DNA of 64,000 nt from Maricaulis virginensis (GCF_027922185.1 NZ_BSFE01000002.1:434001-498000), one strand, 5' to 3'; counted from the stretch's first letter, positions 32,351-42,320 are shown. The notes: generated from the sequence alone by a model not told the origin. Made by a program: numbers and translations.

Positions 32351-32382
32351 GGCCCCGGCTGACCCAGCCGGGGCCTTTTTTT
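32351..32382 (+). terminator. Strong rho-independent terminator
   Basis: GGCCCCGGCT (32351-32360) pairs with AGCCGGGGCC (32366-32375) around GACCC, followed by seven T. It lies 40 nt after the stop of the Asn-rich secreted protein gene. Confidence 0.9.
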
Positions 32383-33154
32383 GGGGGGCGAGGCTCGTCT
32401 CCCCAAAACACCTCTCCCGTTTTCCCGGCCACCCGCCTTCGCGGGCGCAGGCTTCGGCCCGGCGAAGGCCGGGCGGAGTGCCGGGATCTAGGGGAAGCTC
32501 ATCGCTTGGAGTGACCCGCGGTTGGTCCCGGATCTGCGGCCCGCTTCTGCGGGCCTTCGTCCGGGAAAAATTTGGAGGGTGGAAGACAGAGTGAGAGCGC
32601 CGCACCAAACACCGTCACCCTGACACCCGCTTTCGCGGGCGCAGGCTTCAGTCAGGGCCCAGTTCATAGAGCGCGGTGGTCGCGATCTCGCACTTATCCC
32701 GCACATCGCCGCCGCTCAGACCGAGCCCGCCTGGCCAAAATCTCCCTTTACGATCTGGGTCCTGACCTTCGTCAGGATGACGGTGCGTGGGGCCGGGGCC
32801 GGAAACTTATCCCCGGCCGCTCAACTGCGCGTATGCTCGTCAGCGGTTTCCGGGATGGGAGGCATGAGCTCAGTCCCTTGTGCCCGGGAGCGTGCGGAGC
32901 TCGTCCGCGCCTGGTGGGTGACAGCATCAGGCTCCGGCGTGGCCATCTGCGGGGACACCGGCACAAAGCTCGACCGGCCCGTGCCTGCAGGTTTCGAGAC
33001 GGGGCCCGCAAGGGACCCGGGTAAATCTCCGCGTGCGGGATGCCTCGGGCATCACCACCAACACTTCAAATCGGACACGATGTCCGCCGTGCATCCCGCA
33101 CCCCTCTCATCGCTCCAGGGCGCAAGCTCGTGGAGGGTTTCGTGCTGACACGCC
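32383..33154. other. Gene-free stretch with decayed palindromic repeats
   Basis: No credible gene is seen: translated frames have shadow-like composition and no ribosome sites. It holds several hairpins and a 26-nt direct repeat (CACCCGCCTTCGCGGGCGCA..., 32430-32455, and again with one change at 32624-32649), plus TCCTGACCTTCGTCAGGATGA-like palindromes near 32760. It looks like an accumulation site for REP-type elements between the convergent secreted-protein gene and the hfa operon. Confidence 0.6.
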
Positions 33155-33330
33155 TTTCCTCCCCATTTCATGGGGAGGGGGACCCGCGAAGCGGGGGAGG
33201 GGCGCCGCGTCAGCGGCGATGTGTCAGCAACAGGCTCCACTGCCTCCCGGCGCTCCGCGCCGGCCCCCCAAAAAGTTTCTGGCGACCCGATGCTGCGCAT
33301 CGGCCCACTTCCCCACATGTGGGGAAAAAA
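33155..33330. repeat. Palindromic REP/MITE-like element
   Basis: The left end TTTCCTCCCC...GGGGAGGGGGACCCGC (33155-33190) matches the solo end at 29241 and the left end of the element at 21559. The right end CACTTCCCCACATGTGGGGAAA (near 33306-33329) is an imperfect inverse. The interior is GC-rich and non-coding. Confidence 0.6.
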
Positions 33331-33345
33331 GAGACCACCACACAA

Positions 33346-33380
33346 AGAAAACCCCGGACCTCACAACACGAGGCCCGGGG
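33346..33380 (-). terminator. Terminator of the hfaABD operon
   Basis: CCCCGGGCCTC (33380-33370 on the minus strand) pairs with GAGGTCCGGGG (33362-33352) with one mismatch, followed by TTTTCTTTG. It begins 33 nt after the hfaD stop. Confidence 0.75.
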
Positions 33381-33412
33381 GTTTCTCCACCTCCCCCAAC
33401 AGGTCGGTGATG

Positions 33413-34651
33413 CTAGTTCCCGCTATAGGGGGAAACGCTTTGATAGGTCGCTGAATTGCCGATCGCGGTGGCTGTGCCGGACAGGGTGCTGCCGGTGGTC
33501 ATGCGGCCGGTCACGTTCGAGGTGATCGCGCCGGAATTGGTCTGGTTGTTATTGCCATAGGCCGTTGCGGCACATTCCGAGCAGACATAGGTCGTTGCGG
33601 CATTGCCGAAGGCTGTTGCCGAGGCGAAGGCCGCGCCGCCCTGATTGCCGTCAAAGCCGGCCAGGGTGGTGACATTGCCGCTATTGGTCTGGTCCAGGCC
33701 CATGAAGGCGTCGGCGCCGAGATTCGAGATGATCGCCGAATTGCCGACCCCTTCGGAGGACACGGCGACCAGGTCGATGTCGAAATCGCCGGCCTGGGCG
33801 TAGGCATCGGCGGTCACGGTGCCGGAATTGTCCTGCGTGCCCTGGATATGGGCATAGCCGTTCTCGTTCTGCATCCAGACCGAATTGCCATTGGCGGAGG
33901 CTGTCACGGTTTCGGACACGGCCCCGCCACCCGATTCGGCGCGGGCACGGGCAGAGATGCTGCCGCGATTGTCCTGGTCGATATCGGCGACCTGGTCCGG
34001 ACTCATGTAATAGCCCTGGATCTGCGCCGAATTGCCGTTGGCCGCGCCGAGCACGGTCGCCGCATAGCCCAGCCCGCCGGCCGGCGCGAGGACATAACTG
34101 TCGGCGCTGACATCGGCGCCGCTGTCCTGGCGCAGGGCATGATGGTTCTCGCCGCCATAGCTGACCGCGTCATAGGCATTGGCCGAGGCGGTGGCCGAGG
34201 TAACCGAGGAAATCGCGTAGGAGCCGATCTCCAGCTCCGCCGTCGCCGAGACGGTCGAACCGTCCTGCGCCGTCTGGTCGATCTCGGCATCCATGCCGTT
34301 GTCATTGATCACGCTGGCCGCATTGCCCATCGCGGAGGCGGTGGTGACGGCCGTGCCATGGACGATGCCGGCCCGCGTTGCGGCGCGTGCGTCGACATCG
34401 CCGGAGAAGGTCTGTTCCGAGGCGATGTCGTGACGCTCGATCACGTCGACGGTCAGCGCGTTCGCGGATCCGATGGCCGCCATGGTGGCGGCGCCGGCCT
34501 CGTCGGTCTCACCCTCGGCGACGACATTGATCGCCGCGTCGAGATTGATCTGGCCGTTCAGGATCTCAGTCGTATCGTCCGCGAAGGTAGCTGCGCACGT
34601 GATCGTCGCGGCGCTCATGGCCGTGATCAACAGAAAGGCGCGCTTGGACAT
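33413..34651 (-). CDS. hfaD: Holdfast anchor protein HfaD
   Basis: A 412-aa exported protein; ATG at 34651 with GGAG upstream and a signal peptide (MSKRAFLLITAMSAATITCAATFA). The mature part is a long run of degenerate beta-helix/curlin-like repeats centred on GNS/GNA (IGSANALTVD, MGNAASVIND, NGNSAQIQG, NGNSVWMQN, VGNSAIISN, FGNAATTYV, IGNSATYQS), rich in Asn, Ser, Ala and Gly. In Caulobacter, HfaD is a surface protein that ties the holdfast polysaccharide to the outer membrane and depends on the HfaB secretin. Third gene of hfaA-hfaB-hfaD, it overlaps hfaB by 86 nt. Assignment rests on operon order, composition and repeats. Confidence 0.88.
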   Translation of the reverse strand: MSKRAFLLITAMSAATITCAATFADDTTEILNGQINLDAAINVVAEGETDEAGAATMAAIGSANALTVDVIERHDIASEQTFSGDVDARAATRAGIVHGTAVTTASAMGNAASVINDNGMDAEIDQTAQDGSTVSATAELEIGSYAISSVTSATASANAYDAVSYGGENHHALRQDSGADVSADSYVLAPAGGLGYAATVLGAANGNSAQIQGYYMSPDQVADIDQDNRGSISARARAESGGGAVSETVTASANGNSVWMQNENGYAHIQGTQDNSGTVTADAYAQAGDFDIDLVAVSSEGVGNSAIISNLGADAFMGLDQTNSGNVTTLAGFDGNQGGAAFASATAFGNAATTYVCSECAATAYGNNNQTNSGAITSNVTGRMTTGSTLSGTATAIGNSATYQSVSPYSGN

Positions 34652-35567
34652 TCGTGGTCTCCCTCGAGCCATAGGCCGTGGCGATATCGATACCGCCGGT
34701 GACATTGGTGTGGCTGCCGCCGCCGATCGGATCGGAATAGGAACAGGCAGACGAGGCATCGACGCCGTAGAGCTGGGACGAGATTTCCAGCACGGCGCGC
34801 TCGATCACCGAGCGCACGGCCAGCTGGACCGGTTCCAGCGAGCGGCCGCCGCCGGACAGGTCGATCACCGCATCGTCCCAGAAGGCGAAGACGCCGGCGG
34901 AAATCTCGCGGCCGATGATCTGCTTCTGGTAGGAGATGACGTCGACCGTCTCCATCGTGCGCGTATCGTTCAGGCGCAGGTCCAGGCCGATATTCATCAC
35001 CCAGGCGCGGCGCGAGAACAGGCCGGTCGGGTCGCTGTCGACGCGGTCGCCGGCCAGAAGGTCGACGCCGTTCGAGCGGATATTGTAGTTCAGCTCGGTG
35101 ATGCCGCCGACCAGGTGATAGTCGGACCCGGGCAGCGAAGCGGCGTGGATTTCGCGCTGCTGGCCATTGGTGTCGCGGATCAGCTGGTTGTTGGCATAGC
35201 GCAGTTCCAGCTCCGACACGGATGTATCGAAACGTTCCACCAGGCGCACACCGGCCTTGGCAAAGGCCGAGATCGCCATCAGCGAGGCGCCCTGGGTCAC
35301 TGCGGCACCGCCTTCCAGCGAGGCGCGGCCGGTATAGTCGGCCAGGCGGCCCACGGCGATGCGCGGCGAGCGCAGATTATTGGCCCGGGCATAATCGGCC
35401 AGGCAGACCAGCGCTTCGGAATAGGGTGTGGGATTGGCGGTTACGGGCGCGCCGCCGATCGGCGTCGCATAGCGGCCGTCCGCGCCGCCGCCATCTCCCG
35501 TCGTGGCACAGCCGGTCAGCGCCAGGGCGCCGGCGACCGTTGCGAGAAGGAGCTTAGTCTTGGTCAT
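34566..35567 (-). CDS. hfaB: Holdfast anchor secretion protein HfaB (CsgG family)
   Basis: A 333-aa outer-membrane lipoprotein; lipobox LTGC with Cys20. The CsgG fold is evident in PRIAVGRLADYTGRASLEGGAAVTQGASLMAISAFAKAG, LVERFDTSVSELELRYANNQLI, YHLVGGITELNYNIRSNGVDLLAGD and the long NIGLDLRLNDTRTMETVDVISYQKQIIGREISAGVF. CsgG is the nonameric pore that exports curli; HfaB exports HfaA and HfaD in Caulobacter. The start overlaps hfaA by 14 nt. The C-terminal ~30 residues (after about 303) are encoded within the 86-nt overlap with hfaD and look unconstrained (Arg/His/Asp-rich). Confidence 0.92.
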   Translation of the reverse strand: MTKTKLLLATVAGALALTGCATTGDGGGADGRYATPIGGAPVTANPTPYSEALVCLADYARANNLRSPRIAVGRLADYTGRASLEGGAAVTQGASLMAISAFAKAGVRLVERFDTSVSELELRYANNQLIRDTNGQQREIHAASLPGSDYHLVGGITELNYNIRSNGVDLLAGDRVDSDPTGLFSRRAWVMNIGLDLRLNDTRTMETVDVISYQKQIIGREISAGVFAFWDDAVIDLSGGGRSLEPVQLAVRSVIERAVLEISSQLYGVDASSACSYSDPIGGGSHTNVTGGIDIATAYGSRETTNVQARLSVDHGHERRDDHVRSYLRGRYD

Positions 35568-35985
35568 TGTCAGTGCTCACATTGCCGTTGGCATTGGCGT
35601 TGGCGTTGATGTCGCCATTATTGATCTGGGTCGAATTGATGATGACCGTGTTGTACCGGCCCGAGACATTGACGTTCAGCTGGTTGCCGATCGCCGTGGC
35701 GCCGGATCCGACACCGCCGCCGAACAGGCCGCCCTCAGACGACACGCCCACGCCGGTCTGGATGACACCGTCGATGATCACGCGATTGCCGGCTTCCGAC
35801 CGGGCGGCGGCACCGGCACTGGCACCGGCTCCGCTCCAGGCCTGGCTGGAGGTTGCGGTGGTGCGCGAACCGTAGGGGATTTCCCATCCGGCCGTCGTTT
35901 CGGCCTGCTGGGCCTGCGCAGCCGACGCCAGAACGGTCACGGCCAGAACGGCAGCGGATGCGGGCGGGAACTTGCGCAGTGTCAT
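35554..35985 (-). CDS. hfaA: Holdfast anchor protein HfaA
   Basis: A 143-aa exported protein; ATG at 35985 after AAGGA, signal peptide MTLRKFPPASAAVLAVTVLASAAQA. The mature part has an aromatic opening (GWEIPYGSRTTATSSQAW), a Gly/Ser/Ala middle and an Asn-rich beta-prone end (AIGNQLNVNVSGRYNTVIINSTQINNGDINANANANGNV), like CsgA-type subunits. In Caulobacter, HfaA is an amyloid-like surface subunit needed to anchor the holdfast. It is first in the operon, directly behind a near-perfect sigma-54 promoter. Confidence 0.88.
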   Translation of the reverse strand: MTLRKFPPASAAVLAVTVLASAAQAQQAETTAGWEIPYGSRTTATSSQAWSGAGASAGAAARSEAGNRVIIDGVIQTGVGVSSEGGLFGGGVGSGATAIGNQLNVNVSGRYNTVIINSTQINNGDINANANANGNVSTDNDQD

Positions 35986-36025
35986 ATCGTCGTGTCCTTC
36001 TAGACGCGTCTCTCGCCCGTGTCGT

Positions 36026-36041
36026 TGCAACGCGTGTGCCA
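36026..36041 (-). promoter_or_regulatory. Sigma-54 (-24/-12) promoter of hfaABD
   Basis: The minus strand reads TGGCACACGCGTTGCA, matching TGGCAC-N5-TTGCA at every defined position, with GG and GC ten bases apart between. The predicted start site near 36014 leaves a leader of about 30 nt before hfaA. The element is bracketed by inverted GTCTCTC (36008-36014) and GAGAGAC (36048-36054). Transcription would need RpoN and an AAA+ activator. Confidence 0.72.
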
Positions 36042-36147
36042 GCGGGGGAGAGACACCAAGTGCGTTCCCCTGCAGGGGGAATCCGGATCTGTTCAGAATT
36101 GGGTAACCCGCCTGGGCCAGTGCGGGACGCCGTCAGGGAGAATTTGT

Positions 36148-36789
36148 GTGCCGCATCGGGACGCGCCGCGGGCGCCAGTTTTCAATGCCATGCCACCCGC
36201 CGTTCTGCTGCTCGCCGGACTGATTCTCGGCGCCGCGCTGCTCGGCTATCTCTCGCCGGAACTCGACCGCTGGATCTTTGCAACTTGCGTGCTGATCGTG
36301 GCCGCGCCGGACACGCCATTGCCGGCCCAGCCGCTGGGACATGCCGCGCCCTACCTGCTGCACGTCTTCATCCATTTCGGGCTGTTGCACCTGGCGATGA
36401 ACATGGCCGTCCTGATCGGCGCCGGGCGGGCTGTCGGCCTGGCCTTCGGAACGGGGCTGAAGGCCTTTGCCGGCTTCATGATCCTGTTCTTCGCCTGTTC
36501 GGCCGCCGGCGCCGGGCTGGAATACGCGCTGCACAGCGGGCCGCCGCTGCAGCTGGGCGGCGCGTCGACCGGTGTCTCGGGACTGATTGCGGCGGCCGGC
36601 TGGGTAATGGGCGGCTGGCGCGGCATGCTGCGCCTGGCCCTGCCCTGGATCGGGCTGAACCTGGTGATCGCGGTGACCGGGCTCGCCTTTCCGATTCCCG
36701 TCAGCTGGGCGGGTCATATCGGCGGCACGCTGGCCGGTGCGATCTTGACGCCGGTGCTGATCGCGCTCTTCGGGCGCCGCGCGCTCTAG
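36148..36789 (+). CDS. Rhomboid-family intramembrane serine protease
   Basis: A 213-aa membrane protein. The GTG at 36148 follows AGGGAG by 7 nt and is preferred over a distant upstream ATG. Six hydrophobic segments are visible. HVFIHFGLLHLAMNMAVLIGAGRAVG (about residues 72-97) is the rhomboid HxxxxHxxxN segment. The catalytic Ser is in QLGGASTGVSG (about 137) and the His in SWAGHIGGTLAG (about 192). A substrate is unknown. It is divergent from hfaA across the sigma-54 promoter region, 163 bp apart. Confidence 0.9.
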   Translation: MPHRDAPRAPVFNAMPPAVLLLAGLILGAALLGYLSPELDRWIFATCVLIVAAPDTPLPAQPLGHAAPYLLHVFIHFGLLHLAMNMAVLIGAGRAVGLAFGTGLKAFAGFMILFFACSAAGAGLEYALHSGPPLQLGGASTGVSGLIAAAGWVMGGWRGMLRLALPWIGLNLVIAVTGLAFPIPVSWAGHIGGTLAGAILTPVLIALFGRRAL

Positions 36790-36793
36790 CCGC

Positions 36794-37417
36794 CTACCAG
36801 ACCGTATCCAGCCGCCGTTCGCCGTCGACCTCGAAGCCCTTGATCAACAGCGCGCCGTCGGCCGGGATGGCGAGGATGAGATTGACGCCGATATCGCCCG
36901 TCACATCGCGCAGGCGCAGCCGGTTCTGCAGGGCAATGGCCCGCTCGCGGGAGGCGTAATAGCGCTCGATATTGAAGCTGGCATGGATCCACAGCTCTTC
37001 CGGTTCCTCGCGGACGGTGCGGGGCTCGCCGGTCTCCGGACCGGTCTCCCGGGTGAGGGGACGTGAGGCCTCATAGACCTGGCGGACCCGGCCCTGGGCG
37101 ACCAGGCCGGTGCCGGGATGGGCGGAGTGCAGGGCGACGGGGCGGGCCGTGCCGTCGGGTCCGGTCTCCAGCGTCACCCAGATCCGGTCGCCCTCGGCAA
37201 AGCCGTCATCGCCCTCGAGCGCATAGGCGTCCAGCCGGTTCAGGGGCGTGCGGATATTGGCGTAGTGACCGAGCAGGATGTCGCGCGGGTCATAGCCTTC
37301 GACGGGAATCAGGACTTCCGGACTGCTGGCGCGGCGCTCCAGGTGGGAGGCCAGAAGGAAGACCAGGAAGCCGCTCATCAGGGCGGCGATCAGGCCGAGG
37401 CGGGCAAGGCGGTTCAT
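36794..37417 (-). CDS. GDYXXLXY-family protein
   Basis: A 207-aa protein with one N-terminal membrane segment (MNRLARLGLIAALMSGFLVFLLA) and a periplasmic domain. The family motif here reads ILLGHYANIRTPLNRL (about residues 47-62), with GHY for GDY. The N(I)ERYYASRERAIAL stretch near the C-terminus is also typical. The start overlaps the stop of the DUF2157 gene by 4 nt; these two families nearly always occur as a pair. The role is unknown, probably in the cell envelope. An in-frame upstream extension belongs to the overlapping DUF2157 gene and is not used. Confidence 0.83.
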   Translation of the reverse strand: MNRLARLGLIAALMSGFLVFLLASHLERRASSPEVLIPVEGYDPRDILLGHYANIRTPLNRLDAYALEGDDGFAEGDRIWVTLETGPDGTARPVALHSAHPGTGLVAQGRVRQVYEASRPLTRETGPETGEPRTVREEPEELWIHASFNIERYYASRERAIALQNRLRLRDVTGDIGVNLILAIPADGALLIKGFEVDGERRLDTVW

Positions 37418-38730
37418 GACGTCTCTCCCCCAGACTGTGCGGGCGCGGCCGGGCGCTGCTGCCGCCGCTTCCAGCGCCAGACGCCGAAACTCATCGCAAA
37501 CAGGATCAGACCGCCGACAAGGAAGAACAGCGCAGTATCGAGCAGGCCGCCGAATGTTTCGCCATAGACATAGAGGGTCTGGCCGATGAAGGCCGCGACG
37601 CCCACCGTACCCGTCGCACCGGCGCTTTCCCGGCTGCCCTGCAGAATCAGGGCGACGGCACCGGCATAGAAGAGCGCGCCATAGGCCAGCTGCAGCCACC
37701 ACAGACCGCCAATGCCCGCTGCGGCCAGCAGGTAGGGGGTGACGAAGACGAGGGCGCCGATCGCCGCGAGGCCGGCCGCCGGGCCGGGACGCAGATGCCC
37801 GATGGCGAGCCGGGCAAGTAGCAACACGCCGATGGCCGCCATCGCTCCCAGGGATGTGACGAGATAGGTGCTGCCCGAGAGGGCTTCGTCCTGCGGCCCG
37901 TCGAACTGGGCCTGCAGCAGCAGCGCCAGCACCATGGTGATAACCGCCATCCAGGCCGCCAGGATGCCGCCGCCGGTCACGCCGCGATCCCGGGCCAGCG
38001 CGCCGCCAAGGGCGAGCGCGCCGAAGACCAGTGTTGCCCCGGCATGCAGAGAAATGTCGGCGATATCGAGATGCTGGTCCATCCAGTAGAGGGCATGCCC
38101 GGCCCAGAGCGCCAGACCGATGGCGAGCAGGTGCGCCGACGCCCTGGAGCGCAGGCGCACGGCCAGCCAGGCCGTGACCAGCCAGAGCGGCAGATAGCTC
38201 CAGATCACGGTGTCGACGAAGGGGTTGAAGATCTCCAGCCCGGCCCAGAGCGCGCCGAGCAGCGTCGCCAGGATCAGGACGGGCCGGGAGGGGATGGCGA
38301 AGGCGGTCGCAAGGCCGGCCACGCTCCAGATCAGCACCGCGGTATTGCGGAAGGAGGTCATGTTGAAGGTCTGCGCGGTCAGCAGGATCGCCGCGCCGAA
38401 CAGCGCCACGCCCAGAAGTGCGAGGGCGTGGCCGAGCGCGCCGGCGCCCCGGTCAAGCGCCCGCCCGGCGCCGGCCATGGCGAGCCAGAGTGCCAGCAGG
38501 ATCGTGGCGAAACGGGCGAGCCGCGGCATCGCATCCCAGTTGGCTGCAACAAAGGTGAGGGCGGACATGGCCAGGAGTACCGCGCCGAGAATCGCCAGCG
38601 CCCCGATCGCACTCCAGCGCTGCAAGGGATCCGGCACATCGCCGAGAATGTCGTCGCGGCGGCCGCGATCGATCCAGCCGCGTTCGATCCAGCGATCCAG
38701 ATCGCCTGTCAGGCGTGACTTGTAACGCAT
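37414..38730 (-). CDS. DUF2157 polytopic membrane protein
   Basis: A 438-aa protein; ATG at 38730 follows GGGAGG. The soluble N-terminus (RYKSRLTGDLDRWIERGWIDRGRRDDIL, residues 2-29) is the DUF2157 head. About twelve hydrophobic segments follow (for example IGALAILGAVLLAMSALTFVAANW and ALALLGVALFGAAILLTAQTFNM). The membrane part resembles the multi-helix DUF4401/GtrA-adjacent families, but no transport motif is evident. Coupled to the GDYXXLXY gene by a 4-nt overlap. Confidence 0.88.
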   Translation of the reverse strand: MRYKSRLTGDLDRWIERGWIDRGRRDDILGDVPDPLQRWSAIGALAILGAVLLAMSALTFVAANWDAMPRLARFATILLALWLAMAGAGRALDRGAGALGHALALLGVALFGAAILLTAQTFNMTSFRNTAVLIWSVAGLATAFAIPSRPVLILATLLGALWAGLEIFNPFVDTVIWSYLPLWLVTAWLAVRLRSRASAHLLAIGLALWAGHALYWMDQHLDIADISLHAGATLVFGALALGGALARDRGVTGGGILAAWMAVITMVLALLLQAQFDGPQDEALSGSTYLVTSLGAMAAIGVLLLARLAIGHLRPGPAAGLAAIGALVFVTPYLLAAAGIGGLWWLQLAYGALFYAGAVALILQGSRESAGATGTVGVAAFIGQTLYVYGETFGGLLDTALFFLVGGLILFAMSFGVWRWKRRQQRPAAPAQSGGETS

Positions 38731-38930
38731 TCGCGCAATCCTCCCGGTTGCCCGTTTGACGGCTTAAGGTGGCGAAGCGCGCGGCGCCTGTCCACGAAAG
38801 CCTGATTCACATCGGGCAGACGGGCGGGGGCGGGGCCTCGTCCGAGATGTCCTCTCCGCGCCGGTTTGTGCTATCATGCAACCGACGGCTCTGTTTACCG
38901 GGGCTTCAGCCGACCCTGAGGGAGGGGCAG

Positions 38931-39359
38931 ATGCATGTAGAGACGATCCTGAAGTCGAAAGGCCGCGACGTGGTGACGATCGCCGAGTCCGCCGATCTGG
39001 CCGCTGCCGCCCAGGCGCTGGACGCCAACGGCATCGGTGCGCTGGTGGTGAATGATGCGCGCGGGCGCCCCGTAGCGGTCCTGTCCGAGCGCGATATCGT
39101 GCGCGAACTGGCCCTGCACGGCGTGGCAGCGCTGACGCGCCCGGTATCCCAGGCGACGACGCCGGCCTTCGTGACCGCGGCGCCGGACGCCGAGCTGAAC
39201 GATCTCATGGTGCTGATGACCGACCGGCGGGTGCGTCATGTGCCCATCATGGATGGTGGCGAGATGCTCGGCATAGTCTCCATCGGCGATATCGTGAAAT
39301 CGAAGATTGCCGACATGGAAGCGGAAACGGCGGCGCTCCAGGCCTACATCGTCTCCTGA
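38931..39359 (+). CDS. CBS-domain-pair protein
   Basis: A 142-aa cytoplasmic protein made only of two CBS motifs: VVTIAESADLAAAAQALDANGIGALVVNDARGRPVAVLSERDIVREL (about residues 14-60) and FVTAAPDAELNDLMVLMTDRRVRHVPIMDGGEMLGIVSIGDIVKSKI (about 80-127). The ERDIV and IGDIV ends suggest adenosyl-nucleotide binding. GGAGGGG precedes the ATG at 38931. Proteins of this size usually act as energy-sensing regulators of a partner; none is obvious. The next gene is the rRNA operon. Confidence 0.93.
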   Translation: MHVETILKSKGRDVVTIAESADLAAAAQALDANGIGALVVNDARGRPVAVLSERDIVRELALHGVAALTRPVSQATTPAFVTAAPDAELNDLMVLMTDRRVRHVPIMDGGEMLGIVSIGDIVKSKIADMEAETAALQAYIVS

Positions 39360-39661
39360 GCAGCGTGTGTGCAGTTTCCGACTCGCCTTGCTGGCAAGGG
39401 CAGGGCAGAGCTTGCTGTCACAAAACTGCAGGAATCTGCGCAGGAGGGGGTTGCGTCCTGCGCGGCGTCCTGTAGAACCCCGCTCACACCGGCGCTGCCG
39501 CAGCGGTTTTGCCCTTGCGGACCAGCGTCGTTTCTATATCATGCGAGGTCTTGTCGTCTTTCAGAGCTAGACCGGTGCTTCAAACCGATGCGCCGGGCAG
39601 TGAAATTTTTCGCCGGTTTTCAGCCAGCCAAAACGAACTGCACATCTCTGAAATTTGTCGA
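39360..39661. other. Spacer upstream of the rRNA promoters
   Basis: No gene is seen. GC-rich sequence with CTTGCTGGCAAGG-type short palindromes gives way after about 39580 to AT-richer sequence (GTGAAATTTTTCGCCGGTTTTC) that could serve as an UP-like region for the first rRNA promoter. Confidence 0.5.
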
Positions 39662-39689
39662 TTGACTTCAAACCGGGGTGGTTTAAAAG
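39662..39689 (+). promoter_or_regulatory. rRNA promoter P1
   Basis: TTGACT (39662-39667), 16-nt spacer, TAAAAG (39684-39689). First of four evenly spaced promoter copies. Confidence 0.7.
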
Positions 39690-39854
39690 CCGCCCCTCCT
39701 CGCCGGGACGGCCCAGACGATCGGGTCCGGAACGGAGAGGGGAGCCAACCGGCTTCGGTGTTTCATGGGCGCTTTATAAAGGTCCGCGCCACGAGGTTTT
39801 TCGAAAGAGAAATCAACTGGATGGGCCGCGCTGCAGAAACTCTGAAAAAGGCGG

Positions 39855-39882
39855 TTGACTTCAAAACGGGGTGGTTTAAAAG
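39855..39882 (+). promoter_or_regulatory. rRNA promoter P2
   Basis: TTGACT (39855-39860), 16-nt spacer, TAAAAG (39877-39882), embedded in the second repeat unit. Confidence 0.7.
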
Positions 39883-40046
39883 CCGCCCTCCTCGCCGGGA
39901 CGGCCCAGACGATCGGGTCCGGAGCGGAGAGGGGAGCCAACCGGCTTCGGTGTTTCATAGGCGCTTTATAAAGGTCCGCGCCACGAGGTTTTTCGAAAGA
40001 GAAATCAACTGGATGGGCCGCGCTGCAGAAACTCTGAAAAAGGCGG

Positions 40047-40074
40047 TTGACTTCAAAACGGGGTGGTTTAAAAG
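40047..40074 (+). promoter_or_regulatory. rRNA promoter P3
   Basis: TTGACT (40047-40052), 16-nt spacer, TAAAAG (40069-40074), in the third repeat unit. Confidence 0.7.
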
Positions 40075-40236
40075 CCGCCCTCCTCGCCGGGACGGCCCAG
40101 ACGATCGGGTCCGGAACGGAGAGGGAGGCCAGCCGGCTTCGGAGCTTACATAGGTGCCCTGGACATGCACCGGCGATGTTTTCCTCGCGAAAACGAACCG
40201 GGTCCGAAGCACTGCAGAAAGCGCTGAAAATACCGG

Positions 40237-40265
40237 TTGACTTGAAATTCGGGCGGCACTAAACA
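40237..40265 (+). promoter_or_regulatory. rRNA promoter P4 (proximal)
   Basis: TTGACT (40237-40242), 17-nt spacer, TAAACA (40260-40265). It is the most diverged copy and the nearest to 16S, about 270 nt upstream. Confidence 0.7.
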
Positions 40266-40338
40266 CCGCCCTCCTCGCCGCGGCGGCTCACCGGAGCCAA
40301 GGCGGTTCGAACCAGGCGGCGGAAGTTGTTTCGGTTCG

Positions 40339-40350
40339 GCTCTTTGACAT
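40339..40350 (+). promoter_or_regulatory. boxA-like antitermination signal
   Basis: GCTCTTTGACAT in the 16S leader closely matches the rrn boxA core (GCTCTTTAACAA in E. coli). It would recruit NusB-S10 to keep RNA polymerase reading through the operon. Confidence 0.65.
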
Positions 40351-40534
40351 CGTTGGTTTGGAAAGAGAAACGCAGGCGGCGGTGTTCTGCGGTGGGTCAG
40401 ACCACCAAAGACACTTACGCTGAAGCGTTTTTCTTACGACGATTTTGGTCCGTCTAGATCAGTCCTGAACTGATTTGGTCGGAACCACAATCCCGTTAGA
40501 ACTTTGAACAATGCCAAGCGTAAGGATCAAAACT

Positions 40535-42007
<1,473 letters not shown>

Positions 42008-42202
42008 GATCGTCAGCTGGCGCTGGGCTTTGCCCATCCGCCTCTCTCGATCTCTTGGAACTTAAGTCGGGACACGGCTCTCCGCCGTGATCACTGACAA
42101 AACAGGCAGTCGCCGCCGTCTTCGTTTCTCTTTCCATCTAGATCGCGTCACCGGACGCGATCGCCGCGTCTTCTGATACGGCGGACAGATCCTAGGATCT
42201 TC

Positions 42203-42279
<77 letters not shown>

Positions 42280-42320
42280 TTCCCGTTTCAGATACACGAC
42301 CCTGGCAACCTGGCTTATAC

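Larger units (their letters stand above)
39662..40236. repeat. Three tandem ~192-bp rRNA-promoter repeats
   Basis: Units start at 39662, 39855 and 40047 (periods 193, 192 and 190 to the next promoter). Units 1 and 2 differ at only a handful of positions over their whole length. Unit 3 matches for its first ~95 bp, then diverges after GGCTTCGG and regains similarity near CTGCAGAAAG. Each unit begins with a TTGACT -35 and carries a GAGGTTTTTCGAAAGAGAAA-type AT block upstream of the next promoter. Confidence 0.9.

Noticed and set aside
32572..33024. A 150-codon frame in the gene-free region before hfaD
   Set aside because: Arg/Pro/Gly-rich composition, several repeat palindromes inside it and no ribosome site; it looks non-coding.
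34640..34760. A frameshift mutation joining hfaB to hfaD
   Set aside because: Both genes have their own ribosome sites and signal sequences, and neither alternative frame offers an earlier HfaB stop, so a natural overlap is simpler. Kept as a finding to check.
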